From: Bacteroidales bacterium Barb4
GTDB lineage: Bacteria; Bacteroidota; Bacteroidia; Bacteroidales; Tannerellaceae
Direction: 5' to 3'
Length of the DNA: 38,589 nucleotides
Assembly: GCA_001657575.1 (NCBI GenBank)
Contig: LBCX01000005.1
Coordinates: forward strand, 1 to 38,589
A program made the translations under genes and the position numbers. Numbering within the stretch: the stretch's first letter is position 1; the number at the start of each line of letters is the position of its first letter. Positions 19,134-27,410 of the stretch are shown here, in pieces. The notes beneath the pieces are model-generated. The model worked only from the letters and a program-made list of their open reading frames with translations. It searched no databases and had not been told where the DNA came from.

Positions 19134-19611
19134 TTTACAGAACCCCTAATAGGGTTTGAAACCCTGTTAGGGGTGACTGTTTTTTATGTTTTATCTCCTA
19201 AACGCTTAGGAGATTCTCCCAAGCCTCCAGGAGAAGAGACGAAACGCTTGGGAGATTCTCCTAAGCCCTTAGGAGAATCTCCTAAGCTCTTAGGCTCTTC
19301 CCAACGGTCAAAAGGCACCTCTCCGCCCCCCCTGTCGGTACCTCCACCCCCCCCTTTTAAGAGCCTAAACGCTTAGGAGATTCTCCTAAGCGTTTAGGAG
19401 ATAATCCTGGGTGCTTAGGAGAATCTCCCAAGCATTTAGGAGAATCTCCTAAGCGTTTAGGCACTTCATCCGGGCACTTCGTGCCTCATCCTGATGCCTT
19501 CGCCTCTCTTCCCGATGCCCTCGTATTTCATCCTGATGCCCTCGTATCCCCACCCCTAACAGGGTTTCAAACCCTGTTAGGGGTACTGTAAAGTTAGATA
19601 TAGTCACCATT
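19134..19611. repeat. Long intergenic repeat, copy 1 (CTTAGGAGA palindromes, hairpin-bounded)
   Basis: The core 19177-19584 consists of repeated CTTAGGAGA / TCTCCTAAG blocks forming many small palindromes such as GCTTAGGAGAATCTCCTAAG. These surround a shared spacer with AACGGTCAAAAGGCACCTCT and a pyrimidine-rich run. A second zone repeats CATCCTGATGCCCTCGTAT. Hairpins of CCCCTAACAGGGTTT and its complement bound it (19144-19174 and 19554-19584). The right edge (19586-19611) carries ACTGTAAAGTT-A-GATATAGTCACC, the terminus of the 11555-11894 element. A homologous copy lies at 30516-30917 in the same orientation. No coding potential. Confidence 0.85.
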
Positions 19612-20355
19612 TTATTTATAAATATCTATATGTTCTCCAATAAAGAATACGAAAGGCGAAAGCATCTCCCGTTGGTCTATTACTTCAAAGACCGTATTCA
19701 TGGTAGCCTTGGCTACATCCTGATTTTTCAACGAAACCATTGCGGCAATCACTACCGGAATGTCTTCCCTTATGCCTTCTTCCTTAAATACTTCAAAAAT
19801 CCTTTTCAAATTATCGAACGCCATGTATAAGGCAACCGTCGTGCCGTGTTTGAACAGCTTGGCGATGTCGCGAATATGTGCATAGTCATCATTGATTTCA
19901 TAAGCAATCACATTCACTATCGCATTGCTTTTATGAATCTCCGTAGTAGGAATGGCAAAGAGGTTGGCAGCAGCGGCGGCAGCAGTCACTCCGGGCACTA
20001 ATTCAAAAGGGATACCCCATTCTTTCAGGATACGGGCTTCTACATCGCCGCCGTTAAACATCAAGGCATCACCGGCTTTCAGGCGAACTACCTTTTTCCC
20101 GTCCAAGTGATATTTTTTCACATATTCCAGAATATCTTCTTTCTTCTCTCCTTCTTCGGGATGCTTATTGATGTAAATAACTTCTGCCGAAGGGGCTGCT
20201 TTCAGCACATGCTCAGCCGGAAGGCAATCATAGAAGAGCACATCGGCTTCTTCAAGCAGTCGTTTGGCTTTGACAGTCAGTAAATCCGGATCGCCCGGGC
20301 CTGCGCCTACTATATGCACGGGGTAGCGGGTCATTTCTTTTGTCTCCATATTCAA
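19612..20355 (-). CDS. Tetrapyrrole methylase-family SAM methyltransferase (SUMT-like, divergent)
   Basis: The fold is that of uroporphyrinogen-III C-methyltransferase and cobalamin-pathway methylases (class III SAM methyltransferases). The N-terminal motif GAGPGDPDLLT (17-27) is canonical. The second motif reads RLKAGDALMF (91-100), where SUMT enzymes have RLKGGDPFVF, and the usual GRGGEE is replaced by NGGDVEA. PGVTAAAAAA follows. At 247 residues it is a stand-alone domain without a uroporphyrinogen synthase or CysG fusion. It is the last gene of the TonB2/SBP2 operon (28-base gap), an odd place for a housekeeping SUMT. It may act on an imported or secreted metal ligand, or serve siroheme/cobamide synthesis. 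The function is inferred at fold level only. Confidence 0.8.
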   Translation of the reverse strand: MNMETKEMTRYPVHIVGAGPGDPDLLTVKAKRLLEEADVLFYDCLPAEHVLKAAPSAEVIYINKHPEEGEKKEDILEYVKKYHLDGKKVVRLKAGDALMFNGGDVEARILKEWGIPFELVPGVTAAAAAANLFAIPTTEIHKSNAIVNVIAYEINDDYAHIRDIAKLFKHGTTVALYMAFDNLKRIFEVFKEEGIREDIPVVIAAMVSLKNQDVAKATMNTVFEVIDQREMLSPFVFFIGEHIDIYK

Positions 20356-20383
20356 TTGTTTATAATTAGGAACATTTGCTATT

Positions 20384-22438
20384 TCAAAAACTGCATCTCA
20401 CCCCTGCTTTTATTTCTCTGCCGAAATCGGGATAAACGGGTGAAACGGTTGAATAACGGGCATCAAACAGATTGCTAATCAGAGAATACAATTCGGTATG
20501 CAATGTATGAATGTGATAAATAAACTGCACGTCTGCATTGCAATAATTCCCCATATCGACTTCCTTTTTCAAAAACCGATCGGAACGGTAGCGCGAAACA
20601 TATTTTGCCATCCAGTGGATTTCCACGTTCTTTTTTTCAAATGAGAGGCAGGCGTTGGCTATTACCGGCGGTTGCTTGTCGTAGTGCGTTCTGCTCGACT
20701 GTTCGGAGCGGGAAACGTATTTGCAGGATATGTTTCCGAAGCCGCTGAACATATTAAGCCACGTGCTGCTGCGGTAAGAAAGTTCGATGCCGACAGTGCG
20801 CAAATCAATATTCCGCATATAATAGCGCAAAACGTCATTGTTGTCAAAATAGGGCGTGCGGGTATATTCGGAGGTATTTTTCTGATTCAGCAAAAAAAGT
20901 GTCCACGTGAGCTGTCCGGCTGCGGGAAGACGCTGTTGCAAACCGAGTTCAACGCCGGTGCGTATTTCGCCTTTCATATAGGAAACAAGTGTTTTGCCGG
21001 TGTTTTCATCTTTCAAGGGATTGCCGACGGCGTCGGTTTGTTGTTGCAGTGCGGTACGGTCGAGCGGAAGTGCGCCGCTGTTAATCACGCCATTCAGGAT
21101 ATAACCGCCATTCAGTTGATGTGAAACGCCTGCGCTAATGTTGAACAACACAGGTTGCCATTCTTTGGCAATGGCGTTTATTTCGCTGCCGAAACCCTGA
21201 TACGGAACGTAATAATCATAATATTCGCGAATGAATTTGGCACCAAGATGCACATCTGTCCGCCCGAATGTATGCTGGTCGAGAAGGCTTGCCGACAGCA
21301 TTTTCTTTTTCGATTTGCCGTGTGCATAATTGGCAGACGAGGCAAACATGGCACCTGCACGCACTACATTGTGTTCGACGGGCGAAAATGCCTGAAAAAC
21401 GGCTGCCGTAAAAATGGAATCAGGCTCGTTGAGCATTCGCTTTCGCACGATGGAGTCGGATAGTTCGATGACTTTGCCGGTGGAAGTAAAATGATAATGG
21501 TCGGGATACAAATCCATCCGGTTGAGGATGTAACTGAATTGCAATTCGGTGGCGGCTGATTTTGTTTCGTTGTATTTCACACGGGCGGTGGAAATGCTGT
21601 AGCGCATTGGGTCGTATTCCCATAAATCGGCAAGTTGGCTCTGCGGTGCGGCAAGACTGTCGAACACAGCCTGCGTGACAAAGCGCGTACCGTAGATGTA
21701 AGAACTTTCCAAATCGATTTCCAATTTATCTTTGTATTGATAGCCGATTTTCCCATAGAAATTCCATAGATTTTCATCGCTGTGCCTCCTTTTTGCGCCG
21801 TCTGTGCGGTCGTTGAAAAGGGAAAAAGCATAATGCAGATTTTTCATTTTTCCGCCATGTAATGCGCCCGCGTGCAGGGTGTTGAACGTGCCGTAACTTA
21901 CTTCCGCTTGTGTGGTGGGCTTGTTGAACGTTTTTGTTTTTACGTTGATAACGCCGTTCAGCCCACTAAATCCGAGCAAGAGCGAATTGCCAGAGCGCAC
22001 TATTTCGACCGACTCTATCATGCTTTCGGGCAAAAGTGCGGGAGCTTCCACCCATTCCGCCATAGGCCCCGCACCGTTGGTAGAGAGCGAAACACCGTTG
22101 ACGGCATAGTCGGATGCCACATTTTGCCCGCGCAGGAGATAATAGTGTTTCTTGCGCCGCCCCTGCGTGGAAGCCACGCCATTGACCGAATATTTCAGTG
22201 CATCAAACAAATGATGCGCTGCCGTTTTGCGATTGTCGTCAGCCGTGATGCAGGTGATAGATGTTTCCCAAGCCAAAGGCTCTACCGTAAGTTCTTTGAG
22301 CGGCGAAACACGGTGGCGACCTGTTACCGTTACTTCCGGCAACGCATGAACTTGCAACGTATCGCCATGCTCTTTTTGAGCAAATGCCGTTGTTGAAAGC
22401 AAAAGGATGAATGCCGTATATATCAGTTTTATTTCCAA
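20384..22438 (-). CDS. TonB-dependent outer membrane receptor (TonB2)
   Basis: This is a 684-residue receptor. A signal peptide ends near residue 20 (AFA before QKEHGD). The TonB-box region is followed by VTVTGRHRVSPLKELTVEPL. The plug contains LLRGQNVASDYAVNGVSLST and LLLGFSGLNGVINVKTKTF, and the barrel ends EIKAGVRCSF. The gene lies between SBP2 (15 bases upstream) and the SUMT-like gene (28 bases downstream). It is unlike TonB1 and TonB3 in plug sequence, so the three receptors probably recognise different ligands or different forms of one ligand. Confidence 0.92.
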   Translation of the reverse strand: MEIKLIYTAFILLLSTTAFAQKEHGDTLQVHALPEVTVTGRHRVSPLKELTVEPLAWETSITCITADDNRKTAAHHLFDALKYSVNGVASTQGRRKKHYYLLRGQNVASDYAVNGVSLSTNGAGPMAEWVEAPALLPESMIESVEIVRSGNSLLLGFSGLNGVINVKTKTFNKPTTQAEVSYGTFNTLHAGALHGGKMKNLHYAFSLFNDRTDGAKRRHSDENLWNFYGKIGYQYKDKLEIDLESSYIYGTRFVTQAVFDSLAAPQSQLADLWEYDPMRYSISTARVKYNETKSAATELQFSYILNRMDLYPDHYHFTSTGKVIELSDSIVRKRMLNEPDSIFTAAVFQAFSPVEHNVVRAGAMFASSANYAHGKSKKKMLSASLLDQHTFGRTDVHLGAKFIREYYDYYVPYQGFGSEINAIAKEWQPVLFNISAGVSHQLNGGYILNGVINSGALPLDRTALQQQTDAVGNPLKDENTGKTLVSYMKGEIRTGVELGLQQRLPAAGQLTWTLFLLNQKNTSEYTRTPYFDNNDVLRYYMRNIDLRTVGIELSYRSSTWLNMFSGFGNISCKYVSRSEQSSRTHYDKQPPVIANACLSFEKKNVEIHWMAKYVSRYRSDRFLKKEVDMGNYCNADVQFIYHIHTLHTELYSLISNLFDARYSTVSPVYPDFGREIKAGVRCSF

Positions 22439-22453
22439 TTCAAGTATAATAGT

Positions 22454-23485
22454 TTAATTATTTATTAGATAAGCAATGTCTTTATCTGTTATTTCCACGT
22501 GATAAAACAAGCGGAAATACTCTTTCAATGCCGCATTCAAATCAAAGCTGACATTTTCAGGATAAAGTTGCTTTGCCAGCCACAGAACACCGGACAGGCA
22601 ATTGCTGCTTGGCGGGCGGTCAATCCACCCGAAAGGCAAGGCGGGAACTTGGTGCACCTTTTTATTTCGGGCAGCGGCGACTTGTTGCCATACTGCATCG
22701 GTGAGGATATATTCCCGTGTGGTGAGTTCTTTTTTCGCTGTTTTGGGCAAGTCCATTCCGGCAGGAAAACCTGACCACGCAACGATTACATCGGGTTGCC
22801 ATTGTAAAATCTGCTCTATGCTTACAGCCGCCATTCCGTGAATACTGCCCGTTTTCACTTGCGCCACATTGCGGGCATTGAGATAATCAATCACCTGACT
22901 GTGCAATGACTCCGCCGCTTCGGTGTTCAAGCCGCGATTGCCTTCGGCATAATAGACTGTCGGACGTTTGGCTATTTTCTTCGTCTGCCCGTTGAGCGGA
23001 ATAATGTATTTATCCAAAAAGTCAATAATTTGATTTGCCGAAGCCGGGCGATTCAATGCCTGTCCGAGGAAAGTGTATGCTTCGCGATATTTCGGCAGCT
23101 CAAACTTCACGAGCAGTACGGGAATATGCAGTTTTGCCTGCATACCTTCGGCAGTTTCGCGGTCGTCATCGTCCAAAAAAGAGAGCAGAATTACGTCCGG
23201 GCGCAGTTTCAATATTTCTTCGGCATTTGTTTCTGCCAAAGGTTTATCGCAATAGGCTTTTGAAATATATTTTTGTCCTGCATCGGGAACGCTGAATGTG
23301 GAGTTGCACAGCATTTCCTCGTCCAATGCAAACGCCATAAGCGATATAAATCTGTCGGTAAACACCTTGTTTACGGTAGTCGGCAGGCTTACTTTTCGCC
23401 CCGCCATGTCCGTTACGGTGCGCGTTTGAGCGGTTATAGCCATACAGACAAAAAACAGCAGGCTAAATAAGGTTGTTCGTTTCAT
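22454..23485 (-). CDS. Periplasmic binding protein of an iron-complex/metal ABC importer (SBP2)
   Basis: This is a class III solute-binding protein of 343 residues with a cleavable, non-lipid signal peptide (AITA before QTRTV). It resembles SBP1 throughout: VTDMAGRKVSLPTTVNKVF at the start, LKLRPDVILLSF, VYYAEGNRGLNTEAAESLHS and PFGWIDRPP at 284-292 followed by WLAKQLYP. Gene order relative to its receptor is reversed compared with SBP1/TonB1 (here the binding protein precedes the receptor), which argues against a simple tandem duplication. Ligand unknown. Confidence 0.88.
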   Translation of the reverse strand: MKRTTLFSLLFFVCMAITAQTRTVTDMAGRKVSLPTTVNKVFTDRFISLMAFALDEEMLCNSTFSVPDAGQKYISKAYCDKPLAETNAEEILKLRPDVILLSFLDDDDRETAEGMQAKLHIPVLLVKFELPKYREAYTFLGQALNRPASANQIIDFLDKYIIPLNGQTKKIAKRPTVYYAEGNRGLNTEAAESLHSQVIDYLNARNVAQVKTGSIHGMAAVSIEQILQWQPDVIVAWSGFPAGMDLPKTAKKELTTREYILTDAVWQQVAAARNKKVHQVPALPFGWIDRPPSSNCLSGVLWLAKQLYPENVSFDLNAALKEYFRLFYHVEITDKDIAYLINN

Positions 23486-23497
23486 ACATGTTGATTT

Positions 23498-24274
23498 TTA
23501 ATTTTTCATCGAATAAACCCACAAATCGTGTATCCTCACTGCGCGGTTGATACCGTCATTCACGGGTGTTTCCCTGCCGGTGAGAGCGGGTGTGAATTTC
23601 AGTTGCACGTTCTTCTCATTCATTTCTACTGTAAAAACTTCGCCTGCATCAGGGTCTGACGGCAGATAGTCGCCCACTTTTGTGAAATTGCCTGCCCCTT
23701 CCGTCTTTTTCCAAAGCGAAACGCCCGATACATCTTCAATTTTCCCGCCAAGCGAAACGGAAAACCGCACTTGCGACACCGAAGGCAACACCGAAAGCAG
23801 CATTTGTGCGTCAGAGTCATGTTGCCCACATTCGTAAAAAATGGTCTGTTGCAAGGCTACAAAGCCGGTGCTCACTTCCGAGTCCACACTGCCGGTGGGT
23901 GTTCCGCACACGGGATTAACGGCAAAGTCTTTAAGCGTATATGCCACCGAAAAACCATTGTACTCCGCCATGCGAGGTTTTGAAGGCACATACATCACCA
24001 TTGCGGTAGTCATTTGGTCGGCTTCGCAGTCGCCGGTCGGAGGATTGTCATAGCCTTCGCGTTTCCACGATTGAAAGTTCTCGTGAAAAACCAGCGAGCC
24101 GTCGGCAGCGTATTCGCCCTCATTAACCGGCGGCGTTATTGCCACATCATCTTCCTCCGACAGCCCTGCAAAACGGTAGCCCGAATCTTTCTCGCAAGAA
24201 GAAAAGAAAAAGCAGAGCAGAAGAATGACTGTCTGCTTTTTCCAATTAGTTATTTCAAAATTTCCAATCATCAT
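23498..24274 (-). CDS. Surface lipoprotein of unknown family in the uptake operon
   Basis: A lipoprotein signal peptide, ILLLCFFFSSC, gives a mature start at Cys27. The acidic stretch SEEDDVAITP soon after would favour surface export in Bacteroidota. The body is beta-rich (VFHENFQSWKREGYDNPPTG, FSVSLGGKIEDVSGVSLWKK) and ends IHDLWVYSMKN. It looks like a jelly-roll or adhesin-type sandwich and not like an enzyme. Three or four conserved-looking Cys (C81 region, VCGTP, ECGQH) may form disulfides. Its place between the TsaA-like gene and SBP2, with gaps of 3 and 12 bases, suggests a ligand-capturing accessory comparable in role to surface proteins of cobalamin or haem uptake systems. I do not recognise the family. 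Confidence 0.75.
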   Translation of the reverse strand: MMIGNFEITNWKKQTVILLLCFFFSSCEKDSGYRFAGLSEEDDVAITPPVNEGEYAADGSLVFHENFQSWKREGYDNPPTGDCEADQMTTAMVMYVPSKPRMAEYNGFSVAYTLKDFAVNPVCGTPTGSVDSEVSTGFVALQQTIFYECGQHDSDAQMLLSVLPSVSQVRFSVSLGGKIEDVSGVSLWKKTEGAGNFTKVGDYLPSDPDAGEVFTVEMNEKNVQLKFTPALTGRETPVNDGINRAVRIHDLWVYSMKN

Positions 24275-24277
24275 TTT

Positions 24278-24769
24278 TTATTTAAACCGATTATCGGAAC
24301 GGACGTTGCTACACTGTGCGTGCGCCGCCTTATCAAGCCAGCCGGATTTTGTGTCGGCGGGGCTGTCGTATTTCGGAAAATAGGGCTTGATGTCTATCAG
24401 CGGCGTTTCGTTGAGCATATCCGCCCCTTCGAAAACAATGGTATTGCCTTCTATCGAAAGAATGCGCACGGTGGAAATGCCGATGTGGTTCGGACGTTTC
24501 GGAGCACGGGTGGCAAATATGCCGTGCGGTTTCGTATCCATAAACGGAATGGGCATCAGCACATAACCTTCCGCTTTGTGAAAATGATAGATAAGCGTTG
24601 CGTGCGAAAAACCATCCAAGTCGGTCAATCCTTCAACGTATTCATTTCTTAACACGGCTTTGCCTGTAACGCCTGCCGCACCTGCCGGTTGCACCGGCAT
24701 TCCGTCTATTTGTTCGTGCGGCGTGTAAATCGTGCCTATCGGCTCAAGAATTATTTGTTGCATACTCAT
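24278..24769 (-). CDS. TsaA/TrmO-domain protein (class VIII SAM-dependent methyltransferase-like)
   Basis: TrmO methylates t6A37 of threonine tRNA in Escherichia coli, and related TsaA-like domains exist with unknown substrates. Family motifs are clear: PIGTIYTPH (10-18), TRAPKRPNHIGIS (87-99) and DIKPYFPKYD (126-135). The start is placed at ATG 24769 (MSMQQIILEP). The longer frame to 24805 overlaps the preceding gene and adds an unlikely basic extension. At 163 residues it lacks the C-terminal extension of E. coli TrmO. It is tightly packed in an uptake operon (gaps of 3-4 bases). With the SUMT-like protein this makes two SAM-type methyltransferase folds in one transport locus. Confidence 0.85.
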   Translation of the reverse strand: MSMQQIILEPIGTIYTPHEQIDGMPVQPAGAAGVTGKAVLRNEYVEGLTDLDGFSHATLIYHFHKAEGYVLMPIPFMDTKPHGIFATRAPKRPNHIGISTVRILSIEGNTIVFEGADMLNETPLIDIKPYFPKYDSPADTKSGWLDKAAHAQCSNVRSDNRFK

Positions 24770-24773
24770 TATT

Positions 24774-25976
24774 TTATTTAACCTGTATTTTCTTTGCCTT
24801 ATCATTCACTCTTACGATATAAATACCTGTTGCAGGCACAGCAATCGTTTCCGTATCCGATTTTGCCAAAACGGTTGCGGCAATGTGTCCGTTGATTTGA
24901 TAAACCGTAACAATGCTTCCGGGCGTTACATTTTGTAGAATAACGGACTTGTTTCCGCTGAAAGCAACCCAAGCCGGCACTGTTTCAGGCAAGTTAATAC
25001 CGTTAGTGCCCGTATTTAATGCGATTATTGCTGCCGCAATCTCTTCCGCCGTAACCTCTGTGTTATACAGTACCGCCTTTGCGGCATCCAGAGCCGGCTG
25101 TCCGGCTTGCGAACCTTCTATTGCTTCGGCTAATTCAAACTTCCTGTCTGCCGCCGAGCGGTAGGGGTAATGATAGACAACCCACGACAATTTCTCGCTT
25201 TTCACCGGCGTAAGGGCTGTGAGTTTGATATAGGGATTGTCGGAATTGTCTCCGTCTGTCAATTCAAGCGTATAGCCGACTTTTTGCAAAGTGTCTGCAT
25301 TTGCTGCGGCGGTAAGCGTGGTAAAATGCGTCAGAGCCGTCATAGTGTTGTAACTATGGCTGTGAATCGTAAAATATTCCCTTGCCAGATAGCCGTCAGG
25401 GTTTGTGCTGACAGAACTTTGCGCCTGCAAGAAGTTCATGCTGCGCACAAGCGGAACAGACGACATTCGACAGGTTACGCTTGCCGGCGTAGTGGTAGTG
25501 CCGATAGTGGAACTTACCGTTTCCAACGCCAAACCGGTAGGCTGAATGCTGCTTATTGGGATAAGTTTTACCGCATGACCTTCCAAATCTTTTATCCCCT
25601 GTATTAGGCTGTCCGCATCTGCTGCTGTGATAGTCAGCACGGAAGATGCCTGAGCCGTTCCATCGCCGGTAAGCGTGATGTCCAGAATACTTGCATCAAG
25701 CGCATTAACACCAAACTCCACCGCGTGGTTAGATGCCATATTGATAACAAATTGGCTTGCCAAGGTTTCGGCATCTGCATGGATGGAAATACTGCTGTCA
25801 AACTTGATTTGAATGTGATTAATCTGCACATCTCCAAGGTCGCTCGGAACGATTGTCGCCGTTAAACCGTTGTTTGAATCCCAAAGTTTATAGCCTACGG
25901 ATTGGGTGGCTTTTGCGGTGAAAGAACTTACTGTTGCTAACACACTCAATACTACCAATAAAGTAAATCTTCTCAT
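24774..25976 (-). CDS. Secreted protein with type IX secretion-like C-terminal sorting tail
   Basis: A signal peptide (MRRFTLLVVLSVLATVSSFT, AKA before TQS) is followed by a Thr/Ser-rich beta-type body of about 260 residues, then a short helical module with ALDAAKAVLYNTEVTAEEIA resembling FIVAR repeats (about 285-330). The last 70 residues have the look of a type A sorting domain (VTVYQINGHIAATVLAK then VPATGIYIVRVNDKAKKIQV). If a type IX system is present it would be displayed on the cell surface. It belongs to the uptake operon (23 bases after the Cys-rich gene, 4 before the TsaA-like gene). Function unknown. A surface binder of the imported compound is a reasonable guess. Confidence 0.8.
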   Translation of the reverse strand: MRRFTLLVVLSVLATVSSFTAKATQSVGYKLWDSNNGLTATIVPSDLGDVQINHIQIKFDSSISIHADAETLASQFVINMASNHAVEFGVNALDASILDITLTGDGTAQASSVLTITAADADSLIQGIKDLEGHAVKLIPISSIQPTGLALETVSSTIGTTTTPASVTCRMSSVPLVRSMNFLQAQSSVSTNPDGYLAREYFTIHSHSYNTMTALTHFTTLTAAANADTLQKVGYTLELTDGDNSDNPYIKLTALTPVKSEKLSWVVYHYPYRSAADRKFELAEAIEGSQAGQPALDAAKAVLYNTEVTAEEIAAAIIALNTGTNGINLPETVPAWVAFSGNKSVILQNVTPGSIVTVYQINGHIAATVLAKSDTETIAVPATGIYIVRVNDKAKKIQVK

Positions 25977-25999
25977 TACATTTTTTGTTTTTATGTTTT

Positions 26000-26371
26000 T
26001 TAGAAATTTGCATCCATTGCTCGTTGCCGGGCTTCTTTCTTATCTTCTTCTGTCAGCATTCCATTACGAAAATCGGCAAACCATGGACCAATAAAGCGAT
26101 TGAGGAATTTGAATGTCGCCGATTTCTCTTCCAATCCTGTTTTCATAAACCGAATGCACCCTTTGCAATACGTTTTCCGCACGACTTGTTTTTTAGCATC
26201 GATGTCGTTACACCAAGCCAAGAACTGCATTCCCCAAACCAGCGGGTCTCTCACTAAATGAAAATACCAATGCTTTTGATAGCACTTTTGTGCTAACAAC
26301 TCAGCGCAACCCCGACACAAAACCGGAACATCGGCAGTTATGGGCGTATCCTTTATTTGTTCTTTACTCAT
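26000..26371 (-). CDS. Small Cys-rich protein of unknown family
   Basis: This is a 123-residue soluble protein with no signal peptide. Two CxxC pairs (C19/C22 and C69/C72) plus C30 and C54 suggest a bound Zn or Fe-S cluster. Trp/Phe-rich patches (WYFHLVRDPLVWGMQFLAW) and a charged C-terminus follow. Its start overlaps the end of SBP3 by 8 bases, so translation is probably coupled to the periplasmic binding protein. I do not recognise the family. The CxxC spacing does not fit NifQ (CX4CX2CX5C) or typical ferredoxins. A cytoplasmic metal-handling or ligand-release role is inference from context. Confidence 0.75.
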   Translation of the reverse strand: MSKEQIKDTPITADVPVLCRGCAELLAQKCYQKHWYFHLVRDPLVWGMQFLAWCNDIDAKKQVVRKTYCKGCIRFMKTGLEEKSATFKFLNRFIGPWFADFRNGMLTEEDKKEARQRAMDANF

Positions 26372-27401
26372 TATTCATTGTTTTAGGTGCTTGCCCTTTA
26401 ATAATCATTTCAGCCTCCTCCTTAGTCAATGGATAATTAAAGAAAGAATGATAGAAGAATACAGTCTCTTTTACCGCATCAAAACTTTTAAACTTGTCGG
26501 GATAAAACTTCTGTGCAGCCCATTGTATTTGCAGGGCTTCTTCTGCGCTGTATCTGTCCCACGAAAAAAGCCCTTTCGGATTGATGTAAATCCGCTTGTT
26601 TTTCCCTGCTTTGGTATTTTTTAGAGCCGGATTAGACAAGACATCCTGCTCTTTTATTTCCACATAAGAGCCGGCATAAATGATGATATCGGGATTCCAC
26701 AGCAGGATTTGTTCCGAAGATACCTGTTTGCTGTTTTCTACATTCACGGCAGCATTGACGCCTCCGCACAACTTTATCCATGCGCCAATTATCATGTTGT
26801 TTCCGCTGACAGTAATGGGAGACAGCGAGGTGATATGTAATACTTTGGGCTTTTTGCTTTCGGGAATTTTATTAGTTACCAGCTGTATATTCCTTATATT
26901 ACTGTCTAAATAAGCAACGTATTTTTCCGCTTTGGGTTTAGCATTTCCACCGAGTACATCGGCGGTGGTCAATACGCACTCACGCAATCCGGGGAAATCG
27001 GAGAACGATAATTCTACAACTGTATATCCCATGCGACTGATTGCGTTCGAATTGGCGTGCATCTTCGTTAAGAATACCAAATCGGGTTTAGCCTTGATTA
27101 ATTCTTCCATCGAATTATCGCCATTAGAAGCAAAAGTAGTCACTGCCTTTTCCATCGGCGGATTGATTTTGTAAAACCACGGACACATACGCTTGCTGAC
27201 ACTCGTTGCTACAATCTTATCACCTTGCCCCAACATATAGACTATCATGTTATGGGCAGGCCAGACGTCTGCTATCCGATTGATTTTAGTTGGCACGGCT
27301 ACTTGTACTCCGTCCACATTGACGGGACGAGTCTGTGCCTGTCCATCAGGGATAAAGAGGGACAGAAAAAGCAGGCTCAGTATTATTTTCATTGCTTTCA
27401 T
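26364..27401 (-). CDS. Periplasmic binding protein of an iron-complex ABC importer (SBP3)
   Basis: This is a class III solute-binding protein of 345 residues with a cleavable signal peptide (GQA before QTRPV). Features include KRMCPWFYKINPPMEKAV with a Cys near residue 73, IKAKPDLVFLTKM, ITVSGNNMIIGAWIKLCGG, WNPDIIIYAGSY and GLFSWDRYSAEEALQIQWAA near the C-terminus. It belongs to a different subgroup from SBP1 and SBP2, which carry PFGWIDRPP. It follows its receptor TonB3 by 9 bases. An iron complex is the default ligand guess, but molybdate, haem or cobamide are not excluded. Confidence 0.88.
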   Translation of the reverse strand: MKAMKIILSLLFLSLFIPDGQAQTRPVNVDGVQVAVPTKINRIADVWPAHNMIVYMLGQGDKIVATSVSKRMCPWFYKINPPMEKAVTTFASNGDNSMEELIKAKPDLVFLTKMHANSNAISRMGYTVVELSFSDFPGLRECVLTTADVLGGNAKPKAEKYVAYLDSNIRNIQLVTNKIPESKKPKVLHITSLSPITVSGNNMIIGAWIKLCGGVNAAVNVENSKQVSSEQILLWNPDIIIYAGSYVEIKEQDVLSNPALKNTKAGKNKRIYINPKGLFSWDRYSAEEALQIQWAAQKFYPDKFKSFDAVKETVFFYHSFFNYPLTKEEAEMIIKGQAPKTMNNE

Positions 27402-27410
27402 ATTGTCCTG

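Noticed and set aside
19116-19376. 86-codon frame with Pro/Leu/Gly repeats (RLGDSPKPPGE type)
   Set aside because: The repetitive peptide simply reads through the CTTAGGAGA palindromes. The second copy of the repeat does not preserve the frame.
24278-24805. Longer TsaA-like protein starting at 24805
   Set aside because: The extra 12 residues overlap the end of the upstream gene and do not resemble the family start. The ATG at 24769 gives the standard N-terminus.
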